DNA from: Curvibacter soli
GTDB taxonomy: Bacteria; Pseudomonadota; Gammaproteobacteria; Burkholderiales; Burkholderiaceae_C
DNA: 64,000 nt
Direction of reading: 5' to 3'
Assembly: GCF_029211125.1 (NCBI RefSeq)
Contig: NZ_JARGEN010000025.1
Span: 37,951-101,950, forward strand
Position 1 is the first letter of the stretch; every line of letters begins with the position of its first letter. Positions 1-10,925 of the stretch are shown here, in pieces. Made by a program: the position numbers and the translations under genes. Under the pieces are notes generated by a model. The model saw nothing but the letters and a program-made list of their open reading frames with translations. It had not been told where the DNA came from and made no database searches.

Positions 1-963
1 CGTTTGCGGCAGGAGTATCGAGCGCCGCGGATGCCAGCACGCGCAGGCACAGGTCTTCGTAGGCGATGCCCACGGCGCGCGCCGACATGGGCACCAGCGA
101 ATGCGTGGTCATGCCCGGCGAGGTGTTCATCTCCAGCAGGAACGGCTTGCGGTCGCTGGCGCGGATCATCAGGTCGGCGCGGCCCCAGCCGCGGCAGCCC
201 AGCGTGCGGTAGGCGGCCAGCACGATGCGCTGGATCTCGCGCTCCTCCGCTTCGGGCAGGCCGCTCGGGCACTGGTATTTCACGTCGTCGGTGAAGTACT
301 TGTTCTGGTAGTCGTAGGCACCCTCGGGCGCCAGGATGCGGATCACCGGCAGCGCCTGCGCGTGCCGGCCCTCGCCGAGCACCGGGCAGGTGACCTCGTC
401 GCCGTCGATGAACTCCTCGCACAGCACGTCGGGGTCGTAGCGCACCGACAGCGCCACCGCGTCCTGCATGTCGGAATAGCCCTGCACCTTGGTCACGCCG
501 ATGGACGAGCCCTCGCGCGGGGGCTTGACGATCAGCGGCAGGCCCAGCACGTCGGGTACGGCGCGCACCTGCTCGCGCTGCTGCTGGTCCGCGGCCAGGC
601 GCACGAAGCGCGGCGTGGGCAGGTTCTCGGCGATCCAGACGCGCTTGGTCATCACCTTGTCCATGGCGATGGAGGACGCCATCACGCCCGGCCCCGTGTA
701 GGGGATGCCCAGCAGTTCCAGCGCGCCCTGCACCGTGCCGTCCTCGCCGTGGCGGCCGTGCAGCGCGATGAAGCAGCGCGCGAAACCCTCGCGCCTCAGG
801 TCGCCCAGGTCGCGCTCCGCCGGGTCGAACGCATGGGCGTCCACGCCGCGCGACCGCAGCGCGGCCAGCACGCCGCCGCCGGACATCAGCGATATCTTGC
901 GCTCCGCCGAGGTGCCGCCCATGAGGACCGCGACCTTGCCAAAGGATTTCACATCAAATTGGC

Positions 964-967
<4 letters not shown>
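1..967 (-). CDS. ddlB: D-alanine--D-alanine ligase (3' end outside window)
   Basis: The ATP-dependent ligase makes D-Ala-D-Ala for the peptidoglycan stem peptide in the cytoplasm. The reading frame opens with GTG at 967 inside the murC stop (GTGA overlap) and starts [20 protein letters not shown], the classic Ddl N-terminus with the glycine-rich GGxSAER segment. About 322 codons are present, close to full length (about 310-330 aa). It reads to the window edge without a stop, ending in a Ddl-like [14 protein letters not shown] tail, so only a few residues are missing. It is the last visible gene of the dcw operon; ftsQ, ftsA and ftsZ would be expected beyond the edge but are not seen. Confidence 0.93.
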
Positions 968-2393
<1,426 letters not shown>

Positions 2394-2397
<4 letters not shown>

Positions 2398-2477
2398 CGC
2401 TGCCCTCCGTGCCAAGCGGATTCGTCGGCGTTCGTGACGCTCTCGACGAAATGGATGTGGCGGATGGCGTGCTTCAT
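2394..2477 (-). other. 27-codon ORF derived from a second copy of the murC start
   Basis: The frame begins with ATG at 2477, overlapping the murG stop (ATGA). It reads [14 protein letters not shown], nearly the same as the start of MurC, then diverges and stops at a TGA overlapping the real murC ATG. This looks like the ancestral murG-murC coupling site left behind by a short tandem duplication. It may act as a ribosome-relay leader; a functional peptide is not claimed. Confidence 0.55.
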
Positions 2478-3535
2478 GCGATCAACTCTTCACACGCCGT
2501 GACCATCGCGTGGGTGGCCGTGGTCTTTTCCATGGTCTTGGCTTTCTCGGCACGCGCGAGCAGGTCGGCGCGCGTCATGCATCTCAACATGCCGGCCAGC
2601 AGGGCGGGCGTCAGGTCGCGCTGCTGCACGAGCCAGCCCGCGCCCTGATCCACCAGGAAGCGGGCGTTGGCGGTCTGGTGGTCGTCCACCGCCGCCGGAA
2701 ACGGCACGTAGACCGCCGCCGCACCCACGGCGGCGATCTCGGTCACCGTGCTGGCGCCGGCGCGGCAGACGATCACGTCGGCCTGCGCATAGGCGCTGGC
2801 CGTATCGTCGATGAAGGGCGTCAGCGCCGCCTGCACGCCGGCTTGCGCGTAGTGCGCGCGCAACTCGTCGATCTGCTTGGCGCCGCTCTGGTGCGTGGCG
2901 ACGGGGCGTTCGGCGGGCGGGATCAGCGCCAGCGCCTGCGGCACGATCTCGTTGAGCGCGCGCGCGCCCAGGCTGCCGCCCACGACCAGCAGGCGCAGCG
3001 GCCCGCTGCGCCCGGCGAAGCGCTCGGCGGGCGCGGGCTGCGCCAGGAACGCCGCGCGCAGCGGGTTGCCGACCCACTGGGCGCGGGGCAGCGCGCCGGG
3101 GAAGGCGGTGAATACGCGGTCGGCCACGCGCGCGAGCAGCCGGTTGGCCATGCCGGCCACGGAGTTCTGCTCGTGCAGCACCAGGCGCTTGCCGCACAGC
3201 AGGCCCATCAGCGCGCCAGGGAAGGTGATGTAGCCGCCCAGGCCCACGAGCACGTCGGGCTTGACGCGCCGCACCACGCGCAGGCTCTGCCAGAACGCGC
3301 GCAGCAGCCGCAGCGGCAGCAGGGCCAGCGTCTTCAGCCCCTTGCCGCGCACGCCCCCGAAATCCACGCCCTCGAAGGCGAAGCCCTGCGGCGGCACGAT
3401 GCGGCTTTCCATGCCGCCGGGCACGCCGAGCCAGTGCACGCGCCAGCCGCGCGCGCGCAGCGCCTCGGCCACGGCCAGCCCCGGAAAGATGTGGCCGCCA
3501 GTACCGCCTGCCATGACAAGGGCCGTCTTGCTCAT
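2474..3535 (-). CDS. murG: UDP-GlcNAc transferase making lipid II
   Basis: MurG transfers GlcNAc from UDP-GlcNAc to lipid I, giving lipid II on the inner face of the membrane. The 353-aa protein opens [20 protein letters not shown], with the signature GGTGGHI glycine loop, and has the second-domain VVGGSLGA and [10 protein letters not shown] motifs (acceptor and donor binding). The start at 3535 is set by this family N-terminus; the frame extends upstream only through repeat DNA. The start ATG overlaps the stop of a 28-codon repeat ORF. The stop overlaps another ATG at 2477. Confidence 0.96.
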   Translation of the reverse strand: MSKTALVMAGGTGGHIFPGLAVAEALRARGWRVHWLGVPGGMESRIVPPQGFAFEGVDFGGVRGKGLKTLALLPLRLLRAFWQSLRVVRRVKPDVLVGLGGYITFPGALMGLLCGKRLVLHEQNSVAGMANRLLARVADRVFTAFPGALPRAQWVGNPLRAAFLAQPAPAERFAGRSGPLRLLVVGGSLGARALNEIVPQALALIPPAERPVATHQSGAKQIDELRAHYAQAGVQAALTPFIDDTASAYAQADVIVCRAGASTVTEIAAVGAAAVYVPFPAAVDDHQTANARFLVDQGAGWLVQQRDLTPALLAGMLRCMTRADLLARAEKAKTMEKTTATHAMVTACEELIA

Positions 3536-3618
3536 ACGCGGCCTCCGCGCATGAGCGGCGCATTCGCGCCTCGCACCGCTGCGCGGCGCACCCGGTTTTG
3601 ACGAAACAGGGTTCTCAT
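3532..3618 (-). other. 28-codon coupled ORF in repeat unit 2
   Basis: This is a second copy of the preceding short ORF. Its ATG overlaps the stop of the first copy, and its TGA overlaps the true ATG of murG at 3535. Ribosomes leaving ftsW could pass through both short frames to reach murG without a gap. Confidence 0.5.
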
Positions 3619-3701
3619 ACGCGGCCTCCGCGCATGAGCGGCGCATTCGCGCCTCGCACCGCTGCGCGGCGCACCCGGTTTTGACGAAACAGGGTTCTCA
3701 T
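3615..3701 (-). other. 28-codon coupled ORF in repeat unit 1
   Basis: ATG at 3701 overlaps the ftsW stop (ATGA). The encoded peptide starts [15 protein letters not shown] and ends LMRGGRV, the same last residues as FtsW, then stops in another ATGA overlap. The 87-nt frame with a 4-nt overlap gives exactly the 83-bp repeat period. It is probably a translational relay and not a functional protein. Confidence 0.5.
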
Positions 3702-4969
3702 ACGCGGCCTCCGCGCATGAGAACCCTGTTTTCGTAGTCGATCCGCAGCACGATCGCCAGCGCCACCATGTTCATCAGGATGGCCGAGCCGCCGTAGCTC
3801 ATGAGCGGCAGCGTCAGGCCCTTGGTGGGCAGCGCGCCCAAGTTGACGCCGATGTTGATGAACGCCTGGAAGCCCATCCAGATGCCCACGCCCTGCGCCA
3901 CCAGCCCCGCGAAAACGCGGTCGAGCACGATGGCCTGGCGCCCGATGTGCATGATGCGCCGCGTGAGCCAGAAGAACAGTGCCAGCACGCAGACCACGCC
4001 GGCCAGGCCGAACTCCTCGCCGATCACGGCCAGCAGGAAATCGGTGTGCGCCTCGGGCAGCCAGTGCAGTTTCTCCACGCTGCCGCCCAGGCCCACGCCG
4101 AAGACCTCGCCGCGCCCGATGGCGATCAGCGCGTGCGAAAGCTGGTAGCCCTTGCCCAGCGCGTGCTTCTCGCTCCAGGGGTCGAGGTAGGCGAAGATGC
4201 GCTCGCGCCGCCAGTCCGACAGCATGACCATGAGGCTGAAGGCCAGCACCATCACGGTGGCGATGAGGAAGAACATGCGCGCGTTCACGCCTCCCAGGAA
4301 CAGGATGCCCATGGCGATCACGGCGATGACCATGAAGGCGCCCATGTCGGGCTCGGCCAGCAGCAGGCCGCCCACCATGGCCACGGCCACGGCCATGGGC
4401 AGCACGGCGCGAAAGAAGCGCTCCTTGACCTCCATCTTGCGCACCATGTAGTCGGCGGCGTAGATCAGCACGGCCAGTTTGGCGAGTTCGGAGGGCTGGA
4501 AGTTCATGACGCCCAGCACGATCCAGCGCCGCGCCCCGTTCACCCCCTTGCCGATGTGCGGGATCAGCACCGCGACGAGCAGCAGCAGCGACACCACGAA
4601 CAGCCAGGGCGCGGCTTTCTCCCAGGTACGCAAGGGAACCTGGCTGACCGCGAGCGCGGCCACGAAGCCGACCGCCACCGAAAACATGTGGCGCGTGAGA
4701 AAGTGGGTGGATGCATAGCGCTCGAAGCGCGGGTTGTCGGGCATGGCGATGGAGGCCGAATACACCATGACCAGCCCCCAGGCGAGCAGCGCCACCGCGA
4801 CCCAGACCAGGGTCTGGTCGAAGCCGCGCACCGCGGCGGCGGCGCTGCCGGGCGGGGCGTAGTCGGTGCCGCCGATGCGCACTGGCAGCACTTCCGCCTG
4901 CGGGCGGGCGAAGCCGCCGAACCAGGCGGCGACGCGCTGCCTGAACGTGGCGGCGGCGGCGGCACTCAT
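3698..4969 (-). CDS. ftsW: Septal SEDS peptidoglycan polymerase
   Basis: FtsW polymerises lipid II at the septum together with FtsI. The 423-aa protein has a cytoplasmic N-terminus of about 50 residues and around ten membrane segments. Family motifs include [10 protein letters not shown] in the first helix, [16 protein letters not shown], and the C-terminal [10 protein letters not shown] loop. The start ATG at 4969 overlaps the murD stop (ATGA). The last codons are part of the tandem repeat at 3531-3720, so its LMRGGRV tail is shared with the two short ORFs that follow. Confidence 0.95.
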   Translation of the reverse strand: MSAAAAATFRQRVAAWFGGFARPQAEVLPVRIGGTDYAPPGSAAAAVRGFDQTLVWVAVALLAWGLVMVYSASIAMPDNPRFERYASTHFLTRHMFSVAVGFVAALAVSQVPLRTWEKAAPWLFVVSLLLLVAVLIPHIGKGVNGARRWIVLGVMNFQPSELAKLAVLIYAADYMVRKMEVKERFFRAVLPMAVAVAMVGGLLLAEPDMGAFMVIAVIAMGILFLGGVNARMFFLIATVMVLAFSLMVMLSDWRRERIFAYLDPWSEKHALGKGYQLSHALIAIGRGEVFGVGLGGSVEKLHWLPEAHTDFLLAVIGEEFGLAGVVCVLALFFWLTRRIMHIGRQAIVLDRVFAGLVAQGVGIWMGFQAFINIGVNLGALPTKGLTLPLMSYGGSAILMNMVALAIVLRIDYENRVLMRGGRV

Positions 4970-6810
4970 GCGTCGCCTTCCAGCGCCTGGCCCGCATCGT
5001 CGGCCAGCGCCTGCACCGCGGCGCGGAACACGTCGGCGCGGTGCTCGTAGTTGCGGAACATATCCAGGCTCGCGCAGGCCGGCGACATGAGCACCGCGTC
5101 GCCCGCATGGGCGCGCTGCGCGGCAAGCCGCACGGCCTGCTGCAGGTCCGGCGCATCGACGAGCGGCACGCCGCAATCGGCCAGCGCGGCCTTGACCTGC
5201 GGCGCGTCGCGCCCGATGAACACCGCCGCGCGCGCGTAACGCGCCACGGGTGCCGCGAGCGGCGCGAAATCCTGCCCCTTGCCGTCGCCGCCCAGGATCA
5301 CCACGACGCGCCGCTCGGCGCCCAGGCCCAGCAGCGCGGCCACGGTGGCGCCCACGTTGGTGCCCTTGCTGTCGTCGAAGAACTCGACGCCGTTCACGAC
5401 GCCAATGGGCTGCACGCGGTGCGGCTCGCCGCGGTATTCGCGCAGGCCGTAGAGCATGGGCGCGAGCGGGCAGCCCGCGGCCTGCGCCAGCGCCAGCGCG
5501 GCCAGCGCGTTGACGGCGTTGTGCCGGCCCCGGATGCGCAGCGCGTCGGCGGGCATCAGGCGCTGGATGTGCAGGTCGCCGTCCTGGCCTCGCCGGCGTG
5601 TTTCGTCCGCATCCATGGCACGCACCAGCCAGGCCATGCCGGATACCGCCTCGATACCGAAGTCGCCTGGCCGTTGCGGCATGTCGGCGCCGAACGTGAC
5701 GTGGGCGCGTTGCCGCGGCTTGTGCAGCCTGGCCTTGACGGGCTGCGGCAGCATGCCCATGACGGCCTCGTCGTCGCGGTTGAGCACCATCAGCGCATGC
5801 GCGCCAAAGATGCGGGCCTTGGCCGCCACATAAGCCTGCATCGCAGCCCCCACGCTCGTTGCTGCGCGTGCTTCGCCTCCCCCCGAGGAGGCACTCGCGT
5901 CTTGGGGCGGCCCTGCGACGCTCAAGCCATGCCAGTCGAGATGGTCCTGCGTGACGTTGAGCACGGCGGCCGCCGTGGGCTCGAAGCCTTCGGCGCCGTC
6001 GAGCTGGAAGCTGGACAGCTCCAGCACCCAGACATCGGGCAGCGTGCCAGCGTCGATGCGTGCGGCCAGCGTGTCGAGCAGCGTGGGGCCGATGTTGCCG
6101 GCCACGGCCACGGTTTTGCCGGCGCATTCGACCAGCAGGCCCGTGAGCGAGGTGACCGTGGTCTTGCCGTTGGTGCCCGTCACGGCCAGCACGGCGGGCG
6201 CGTAGCCCTGCGCTGCGCGCAGCTCCGCCAGCGCCGCGGAAAACAAGCACAATTCGCCTCCAGCGCTTATTCCACCTGCGGTAGCAGCTATCAATACAGG
6301 AGCAATCATGGCAGGACTCAAACCCGGGGAGCGGTACACGGCGTGCAGTCCGCGGCCTTCGACCAGCGCCGCCGTCAACGGCCCGGCGACGAACTCTGCC
6401 TGCGGGCAGTCGGCCCGCAGCGCGGCGAGCTGTGGCGGCTGCGCGCGCGTGTCGGCCACGGTGACGCGTGCGCCGCAGCGCACGCACCAGCGCGCCATCG
6501 CCAGGCCCGACGCGCCCAGGCCCAACACGAGGACGTGCCGGCCCCGCAGCAGCGGGGCCATGCCCTCGCCTGGGTGCGCGGCGGCCTCCGGCGCTGCGGT
6601 GGCGGGCAGCGGCGCGCTGTCGGCGGGTGCGGCCATGGGGGCATCGGCAGGTGCGGCCTCGGCCTCGGGGGCGGCCACGTCGGCGAAGATGCGCGCGACG
6701 AACTCCGCCGCGGCCTGGGCCGCCGAGACCGTGGGCGCCGCCACCGGCCCGGCCGCGGGGGGCGGGGCTGGCGTCGCGCCGGGGGGAAGGGTGCCGTCCG
6801 CCGTGCTCAT
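4966..6810 (-). CDS. murD: UDP-N-acetylmuramoyl-alanine--D-glutamate ligase, enlarged
   Basis: MurD adds D-Glu to UDP-MurNAc-L-Ala. The core carries [12 protein letters not shown] (nucleotide fold), the P-loop [30 protein letters not shown] and DDSKGTN. At 614 aa it is well above the usual 440-520 aa. The excess is an Ala/Pro-rich N-terminal extension of about 85 residues before [14 protein letters not shown], plus two in-frame segments that look like dispersed palindromic repeats (6245-6308 and 5862-5925). The ATG at 6810 overlaps the mraY stop. A later start is possible, but the ATGA coupling supports 6810. Confidence 0.92.
   Translation of the reverse strand: MSTADGTLPPGATPAPPPAAGPVAAPTVSAAQAAAEFVARIFADVAAPEAEAAPADAPMAAPADSAPLPATAAPEAAAHPGEGMAPLLRGRHVLVLGLGASGLAMARWCVRCGARVTVADTRAQPPQLAALRADCPQAEFVAGPLTAALVEGRGLHAVYRSPGLSPAMIAPVLIAATAGGISAGGELCLFSAALAELRAAQGYAPAVLAVTGTNGKTTVTSLTGLLVECAGKTVAVAGNIGPTLLDTLAARIDAGTLPDVWVLELSSFQLDGAEGFEPTAAAVLNVTQDHLDWHGLSVAGPPQDASASSGGGEARAATSVGAAMQAYVAAKARIFGAHALMVLNRDDEAVMGMLPQPVKARLHKPRQRAHVTFGADMPQRPGDFGIEAVSGMAWLVRAMDADETRRRGQDGDLHIQRLMPADALRIRGRHNAVNALAALALAQAAGCPLAPMLYGLREYRGEPHRVQPIGVVNGVEFFDDSKGTNVGATVAALLGLGAERRVVVILGGDGKGQDFAPLAAPVARYARAAVFIGRDAPQVKAALADCGVPLVDAPDLQQAVRLAAQRAHAGDAVLMSPACASLDMFRNYEHRADVFRAAVQALADDAGQALEGDA
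5862..5925. repeat. GC-rich palindromic element inside murD
   Basis: A segment containing CTCCCCCCGAGGAGGC followed by CTTGGGGCGGCC resembles intergenic palindromes common in Comamonadaceae. It encodes the Ala/Ser/Gly-rich stretch [20 protein letters not shown] after the WHG of MurD. The family assignment is from memory of these genomes and was not searched. Confidence 0.5.
6245..6308. repeat. AGCGCTTAT/AGCAGCTAT palindromic element inside murD
   Basis: The pattern AGCGCTTAT, about 14 bp, then AGCAGCTAT is a dispersed repeat type I recognise from Comamonadaceae intergenic DNA. Here it lies in frame within murD and encodes the region around [16 protein letters not shown]. Similar copies are at 16284, 23698 and 29272. 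Confidence 0.55.
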
Positions 6811-7985
6811 CTCAGTTTCAGGGTGCTCAGGCCGACCAGGCACAGCAGCATGGTGATGATCCAGAACCGCACCACGACCTGCGTTTCCTTCCAGCCGCAT
6901 TTCTCGAAGTGGTGGTGCAGCGGCGCCATCCTGAGGATGCGCCGGCCTTCGCCATAGCGCTTCCTGGTGTACTTGAAGTACACGACCTGCAGCATGACCG
7001 AGAGTGCCTCCACCACGAACACGCCGCCCATGATGGCCAGCACGATCTCCTGGCGCACGATGATGGCCACCGTGCCCAGCGCGCCGCCGAGCGCGAGCGC
7101 GCCAACGTCGCCCATGAACACCTGCGCCGGGTGCGTGTTGAACCACAAAAAGGCCAGCCCCGCGCCCGCCATCGCCGAGCAGAACACCAGCAGTTCGCCC
7201 GAGCCCGGGATGTGCGGGAACAGCAGGTATTTGGAATACACCGCGCTGCCCGTCACGTAGGCGAAAACGCCCAGCGACGCGCCGACCATCACCACGGGCA
7301 TGATGGCCAGGCCGTCCAGGCCGTCGGTCAGGTTGACGGCGTTGCTCGACCCGACGATGACGAGGTAGGTCAGGATCACGAAACCGAACACGCCCAGCGG
7401 GTAGCTCACCTCCTTGAAGAAGGGCACCAGCAGTCCGGCCTTGGGCGGCAGGCTCACATCGAAGCCCGAGCGCACCCAGTTGAAGAACAGCTCGACCACC
7501 CGCCCGTTGGAGATCTCGGAGATGCTGAACACGAGGTAGAGCGCCGCCGTGAGGCCGATCACCGACTGCCAGATGTACTTCTCGCGCGAGCGCATGCCCT
7601 CCGGGTCCTTGTTGACCACCTTGCGCCAGTCGTCGGCCCAGCCGATGGCGCCGAAGCCCAGCGTGACCAGCAGCACGATCCAGACGAAGCGGTTGGACAG
7701 ATCGGACCACAGCAGCGTGGACACGCCGATGGCCAGCAGGATCAGCACCCCGCCCATGGTCGGCGTGCCGCTCTTGGACAGGTGCGACTGCATGGCGTAG
7801 CCACGGATGGGCTGGCCGATCTTCAGCTCCGTCAGCCGGCGGATCACGAACGGCCCGGCCAGCAGGCCGATCAGCAGCGCCGTCATGGCCGCCAGCACGG
7901 CGCGCAGCGTCAGGTACTGGAAGACGCGCAGGTAGCCGAAATCGGGCGACACGCCCTGCAGCCACTGAGCGAGGCTCAACAGCAT
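6807..7985 (-). CDS. mraY: Phospho-MurNAc-pentapeptide transferase (lipid I synthesis)
   Basis: MraY is an integral membrane enzyme that transfers phospho-MurNAc-pentapeptide to undecaprenyl phosphate. The 392-aa protein has about ten membrane segments and the family motifs [16 protein letters not shown] (catalytic Asp pair), [10 protein letters not shown] and [12 protein letters not shown], with a C-terminal APLHHHFE loop. A strong AAGGAG site lies about 6 nt before the ATG at 7985. The murF stop lies upstream at 8008. Between the two genes an alternative start copy and short ORF (7976-8017) overlap the real mraY start. Confidence 0.96.
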   Translation of the reverse strand: MLLSLAQWLQGVSPDFGYLRVFQYLTLRAVLAAMTALLIGLLAGPFVIRRLTELKIGQPIRGYAMQSHLSKSGTPTMGGVLILLAIGVSTLLWSDLSNRFVWIVLLVTLGFGAIGWADDWRKVVNKDPEGMRSREKYIWQSVIGLTAALYLVFSISEISNGRVVELFFNWVRSGFDVSLPPKAGLLVPFFKEVSYPLGVFGFVILTYLVIVGSSNAVNLTDGLDGLAIMPVVMVGASLGVFAYVTGSAVYSKYLLFPHIPGSGELLVFCSAMAGAGLAFLWFNTHPAQVFMGDVGALALGGALGTVAIIVRQEIVLAIMGGVFVVEALSVMLQVVYFKYTRKRYGEGRRILRMAPLHHHFEKCGWKETQVVVRFWIITMLLCLVGLSTLKLR

Positions 7986-8017
7986 TGCGAACTCCTTTTC
8001 ACCAGGCTCAGCAGCAT
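7976..8017 (-). other. 13-codon ORF from a duplicated mraY start
   Basis: The peptide [13 protein letters not shown] begins like MraY (MLLSLAQ). It has its own GGGGAG site and starts inside the murF stop region. It ends at a TGA that lies 10 nt inside mraY. The 16 bases around the two ATGs match at 14 positions, offset 32 bp. This is probably a coupling leader; no protein function is claimed. Confidence 0.45.
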
Positions 8018-9435
8018 GGAGGCTTCTCCCCGTCGTGGTGTGGTGTTGCGGCGGCGGCGATGGCCTCGACCACCCGCTCCATGCGCATGAAGCGCGAGCC
8101 CTTCACGAGCACGCTGGCGGCGCCGGACGGCTGCCCCAGCGCCTGCGCCACGGCGGCCTGCAGCGCGGCCATGTCGCCGAAATGCCGGCCCGCGCCGCCG
8201 AACGCCGCCACGGTGGCGGCGCTCTGCGCACCCAGCGCGTACAGCGCGGGGATGCCGCGCTCGCGCGCGTAGGCGCCCAGCTCGGCATGGAAGGCCGGGC
8301 CGTCGCTGCCCACCTCGCCCATGTCGCCCACCACCAGCAGTTGCGGGCCGGGCAGCGCGGCCAGCACGTCCACCGCGGCGCGCATGGAGTCGGGGTTGGC
8401 GTTGTAGGTGTCGTCCACCACGGTGACGGGGCTCCCGCCGATGGTGGCCTGGAAGGCGCGCGAGCGGCCCTTGACCGGCTCGAACGCCGCCAGCCCCGCC
8501 ATGACGGCGACCAGCGGCGCGCCAGCGGCCAGCGCGCAGGCGGTGGCGGCCAGCGCGTTCTTCACGTTGTGGCGCCCGGCGATTCCCAGGCGCAGCACCA
8601 GCGGGCCGGCAGGCGTGGCGGCCTCCAGCGCCCAGCCGTCGCCAAGCCAGCGCGCGGCCACGGTGCGCACCTGGGCCGGCACGCCGGCGGCGTCGGCAAA
8701 GGTGATGCAGCGGCGCGCGCCGGCCAGCGCCTGCCAGGGGGCCGTGTAGGCGTCGTCCGCCGGAAAAACGGCCACGCCATCGGCCGGCAGCGCGGCGATG
8801 GCCTGGCCGTTCTCGCGCGCCACGGCCTCCACCGTGCCCATGAACTCCTGGTGCTCGCGCTGGGCGTTGTTGACCAGCGCCACGGTGGGCCGGGCGATGG
8901 GGGCGAGGTAGGCGATCTCGCCGGGGTGGTTCATGCCCAGTTCGACCACGCCGGCCCGGTGGCCGGCGCGCAGGCGCAGCAGCGTGAGCGGCACGCCCAC
9001 GTCGTTGTTCAAATTGCCCTGGGTGGCGAAGGCCGCGTCGCCGAGCCAGGCGCGCAGGATGGAGGCGACCATCTGCGTCACCGTGGTCTTGCCGTTGCTG
9101 CCGGTCACGGCGATCAGCGGCAGCGTGAAGCGGGCGCGCCACGCCGCGGCCAGCGCGCCGAGCGCCAGCCGGCTGTCGGGCACGGTCAGACCCGGCAGGC
9201 CCGCTGTGGCCAGGCCGCGCTCGGCAATGGCGGCCACGGCGCCGGCCTCGCGCGCGGCGGCCAGGAAGTCGTGCGCATCGAAGCGCTCGCCACGCAGCGC
9301 CACGAACAGGTCGCCGGCCCGCAGGCTGCGCGTGTCGGTGTGCACGCGGGTGAAGGCGGTGGCGCCGTCACCCACCCGTTGCGCGCCGGGTATCCAGGCC
9401 TGGGCCTGCTGCAGGGTGGCCATCACTGCGCTCAT
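8008..9435 (-). CDS. murF: UDP-MurNAc-tripeptide--D-Ala-D-Ala ligase
   Basis: MurF attaches D-Ala-D-Ala, made by Ddl, to complete the UDP-MurNAc-pentapeptide. The 475-aa protein has the substrate domain motif [15 protein letters not shown], the Mur P-loop [12 protein letters not shown] near residue 115, [10 protein letters not shown], and [12 protein letters not shown]. The ATG at 9435 overlaps the murE stop (ATGA). A second ATG four codons downstream is possible. The C-terminus ends in a non-conserved HDGEKPPCC tail whose last codons are shared with the duplicated mraY start region. Confidence 0.95.
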   Translation of the reverse strand: MSAVMATLQQAQAWIPGAQRVGDGATAFTRVHTDTRSLRAGDLFVALRGERFDAHDFLAAAREAGAVAAIAERGLATAGLPGLTVPDSRLALGALAAAWRARFTLPLIAVTGSNGKTTVTQMVASILRAWLGDAAFATQGNLNNDVGVPLTLLRLRAGHRAGVVELGMNHPGEIAYLAPIARPTVALVNNAQREHQEFMGTVEAVARENGQAIAALPADGVAVFPADDAYTAPWQALAGARRCITFADAAGVPAQVRTVAARWLGDGWALEAATPAGPLVLRLGIAGRHNVKNALAATACALAAGAPLVAVMAGLAAFEPVKGRSRAFQATIGGSPVTVVDDTYNANPDSMRAAVDVLAALPGPQLLVVGDMGEVGSDGPAFHAELGAYARERGIPALYALGAQSAATVAAFGGAGRHFGDMAALQAAVAQALGQPSGAASVLVKGSRFMRMERVVEAIAAAATPHHDGEKPPCC

Positions 9436-10925
9436 GCCGCGCCCCCTGTCTGGCGCGACAGCAGAGCGGCCTGCACCTGCCGCATGTCGGAAAACGGATG
9501 GCGCACGCCGTCGATCTCCTGGTAGTCCTCATGGCCCTTGCCGGCCACCAGCACCACGTCGGCGGGCGCGGCCTGGGCCAGTGTTTCGCTGATCGCGCGG
9601 GCGCGGTCGGCCTGCACCTGCACGCAGGCTTCGTGGCCCAGGCCGAGCAGGATCTGGCTGATGATGGCCTTGGGCTTCTCGCTGCGCGGGTTGTCGCTGG
9701 TGACGACCACCATGTCGGCGCCCTTCTCGGCCACGGCGGCCATCAGCGGCCGCTTGGTGGCGTCGCGGTCGCCGCCGCAGCCGAACACGCACCACAGCCG
9801 CCCGCCGCGCTGCCGCGCCAGCGGACGCAGGGCGCCGAGGGCCTTGTCCAGCGCGTCGGGCGTGTGGGCATAGTCCACGGCCACCAGCGGCTGGCCCGGC
9901 GGCGCGGCGCATTCCATGCGGCCCGGCACCGGCAGCAGCGTGGCGCAGGCGGCCACGGCGGCGGCCAGGGGCACGCCGAGCGCGCGGGCGGCGGCGATCA
10001 CGCCGAGCAGGTTGCTGACGTTGTAGTTGCCGATCAACTGCGTGCACAGCGCATGGCGCTCGCCGCCCTCGGCGACGGTGAATTCCAGGCCCTGGGCGGC
10101 ATAGCGGATGCCGACGGCGCGCAAGCGGGCATCGCGTTCGCACGAGACGGTCCACACATCGAGCGCGCGGCCCGCCAGTTCGCCGGCCAGCGCCGCGCCA
10201 CGCGGGTCATCGATGTTGATGCAGGCGGCGCGCAGCGCGGGGTCGTCGAACAGCGCGCGCTTGGCGACCCAGTAGGCGTGCATGTCGCCGTGGTAGTCCA
10301 GGTGGTCCTGCGTGAAGTTGGTGAAGATCGCCACGCGCACCGGCGTGCCGGCCAGCCGTCCTTCGGCGATGCCGATGGACGAGGCCTCGATGGCGCAGGC
10401 CGCCACGCCCTGGCGCACGAAGTCGGCCAGTTGGCGCTGCAGTGCCACCGGGTCGGGGGTGGTCAGGCCCGTGGGCGTGACGCGGGGCGCAATCCCCATG
10501 CCCAAAGTGCCCACCACCGCGCATGGAATCTGCGCGGGCAGCTCCAGTTTCGATAGCATCTGCGCCAGCCACCAGGCCGTGGAGGTCTTGCCGTTGGTGC
10601 CGGTGATGGCCAGCATCGCGAGCTGGCGCGCGGGGTGGCCGAACCACTCCGCGGCGATCACGCCCGTGGCCTGCTTGAGCCCGGCATAGGCGGCCACCAC
10701 ATCGCCCCCCAGGCCCCATGATTCTGCGCCCTCGGCTTCGACCAGGCAGGCGCCGGCGCCCTGCGCCAGCGCGGCGGGCACGAAGCGGCGACCATCCACG
10801 GCATAGCCGGGCCAGGCAATGAAGCCGTCGCCGGCCCGCACTTTGCGGCTGTCGGTCTGCAGCGTGCCGGTGACGCGCCCACGCAGCCACGCCACGGCTT
10901 TTTCTGGAGTGTCGAGCTGCAGCAT
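9432..10925 (-). CDS. murE: UDP-MurNAc-L-Ala-D-Glu--meso-diaminopimelate ligase
   Basis: MurE adds the third amino acid of the stem peptide. The 497-aa protein has TDSRKVRAGDGF at the N-domain, the P-loop TGTNGKTSTAWW, the DHLDYHG central motif, and the C-terminal SDNPRSEKP. The DNPR motif is the hallmark of meso-diaminopimelate-specific rather than lysine-specific enzymes, which fits a Gram-negative and the presence of dapF at 28.4 kb. The ATG at 10925 overlaps the ftsI stop by one base (TGATG). Confidence 0.96.
   Translation of the reverse strand: MLQLDTPEKAVAWLRGRVTGTLQTDSRKVRAGDGFIAWPGYAVDGRRFVPAALAQGAGACLVEAEGAESWGLGGDVVAAYAGLKQATGVIAAEWFGHPARQLAMLAITGTNGKTSTAWWLAQMLSKLELPAQIPCAVVGTLGMGIAPRVTPTGLTTPDPVALQRQLADFVRQGVAACAIEASSIGIAEGRLAGTPVRVAIFTNFTQDHLDYHGDMHAYWVAKRALFDDPALRAACINIDDPRGAALAGELAGRALDVWTVSCERDARLRAVGIRYAAQGLEFTVAEGGERHALCTQLIGNYNVSNLLGVIAAARALGVPLAAAVAACATLLPVPGRMECAAPPGQPLVAVDYAHTPDALDKALGALRPLARQRGGRLWCVFGCGGDRDATKRPLMAAVAEKGADMVVVTSDNPRSEKPKAIISQILLGLGHEACVQVQADRARAISETLAQAAPADVVLVAGKGHEDYQEIDGVRHPFSDMRQVQAALLSRQTGGAA

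Larger units (their letters stand above)
3531..3720. repeat. 83-bp tandem repeat, 2.3 copies, at the ftsW-murG junction
   Basis: An 83-bp unit starts at 3531, 3614 and 3697; the third copy is only 24 bp and contains the last codons of ftsW. The full copies appear identical. On the minus strand each unit contains an ATGA stop-start overlap, the ftsW 3' codons, and an internal 28-codon ORF. Confidence 0.92.

Noticed and set aside
3531..3720. CRISPR-like array
   Set aside because: The units are contiguous 83-bp tandem copies with no spacers and no cas genes nearby.
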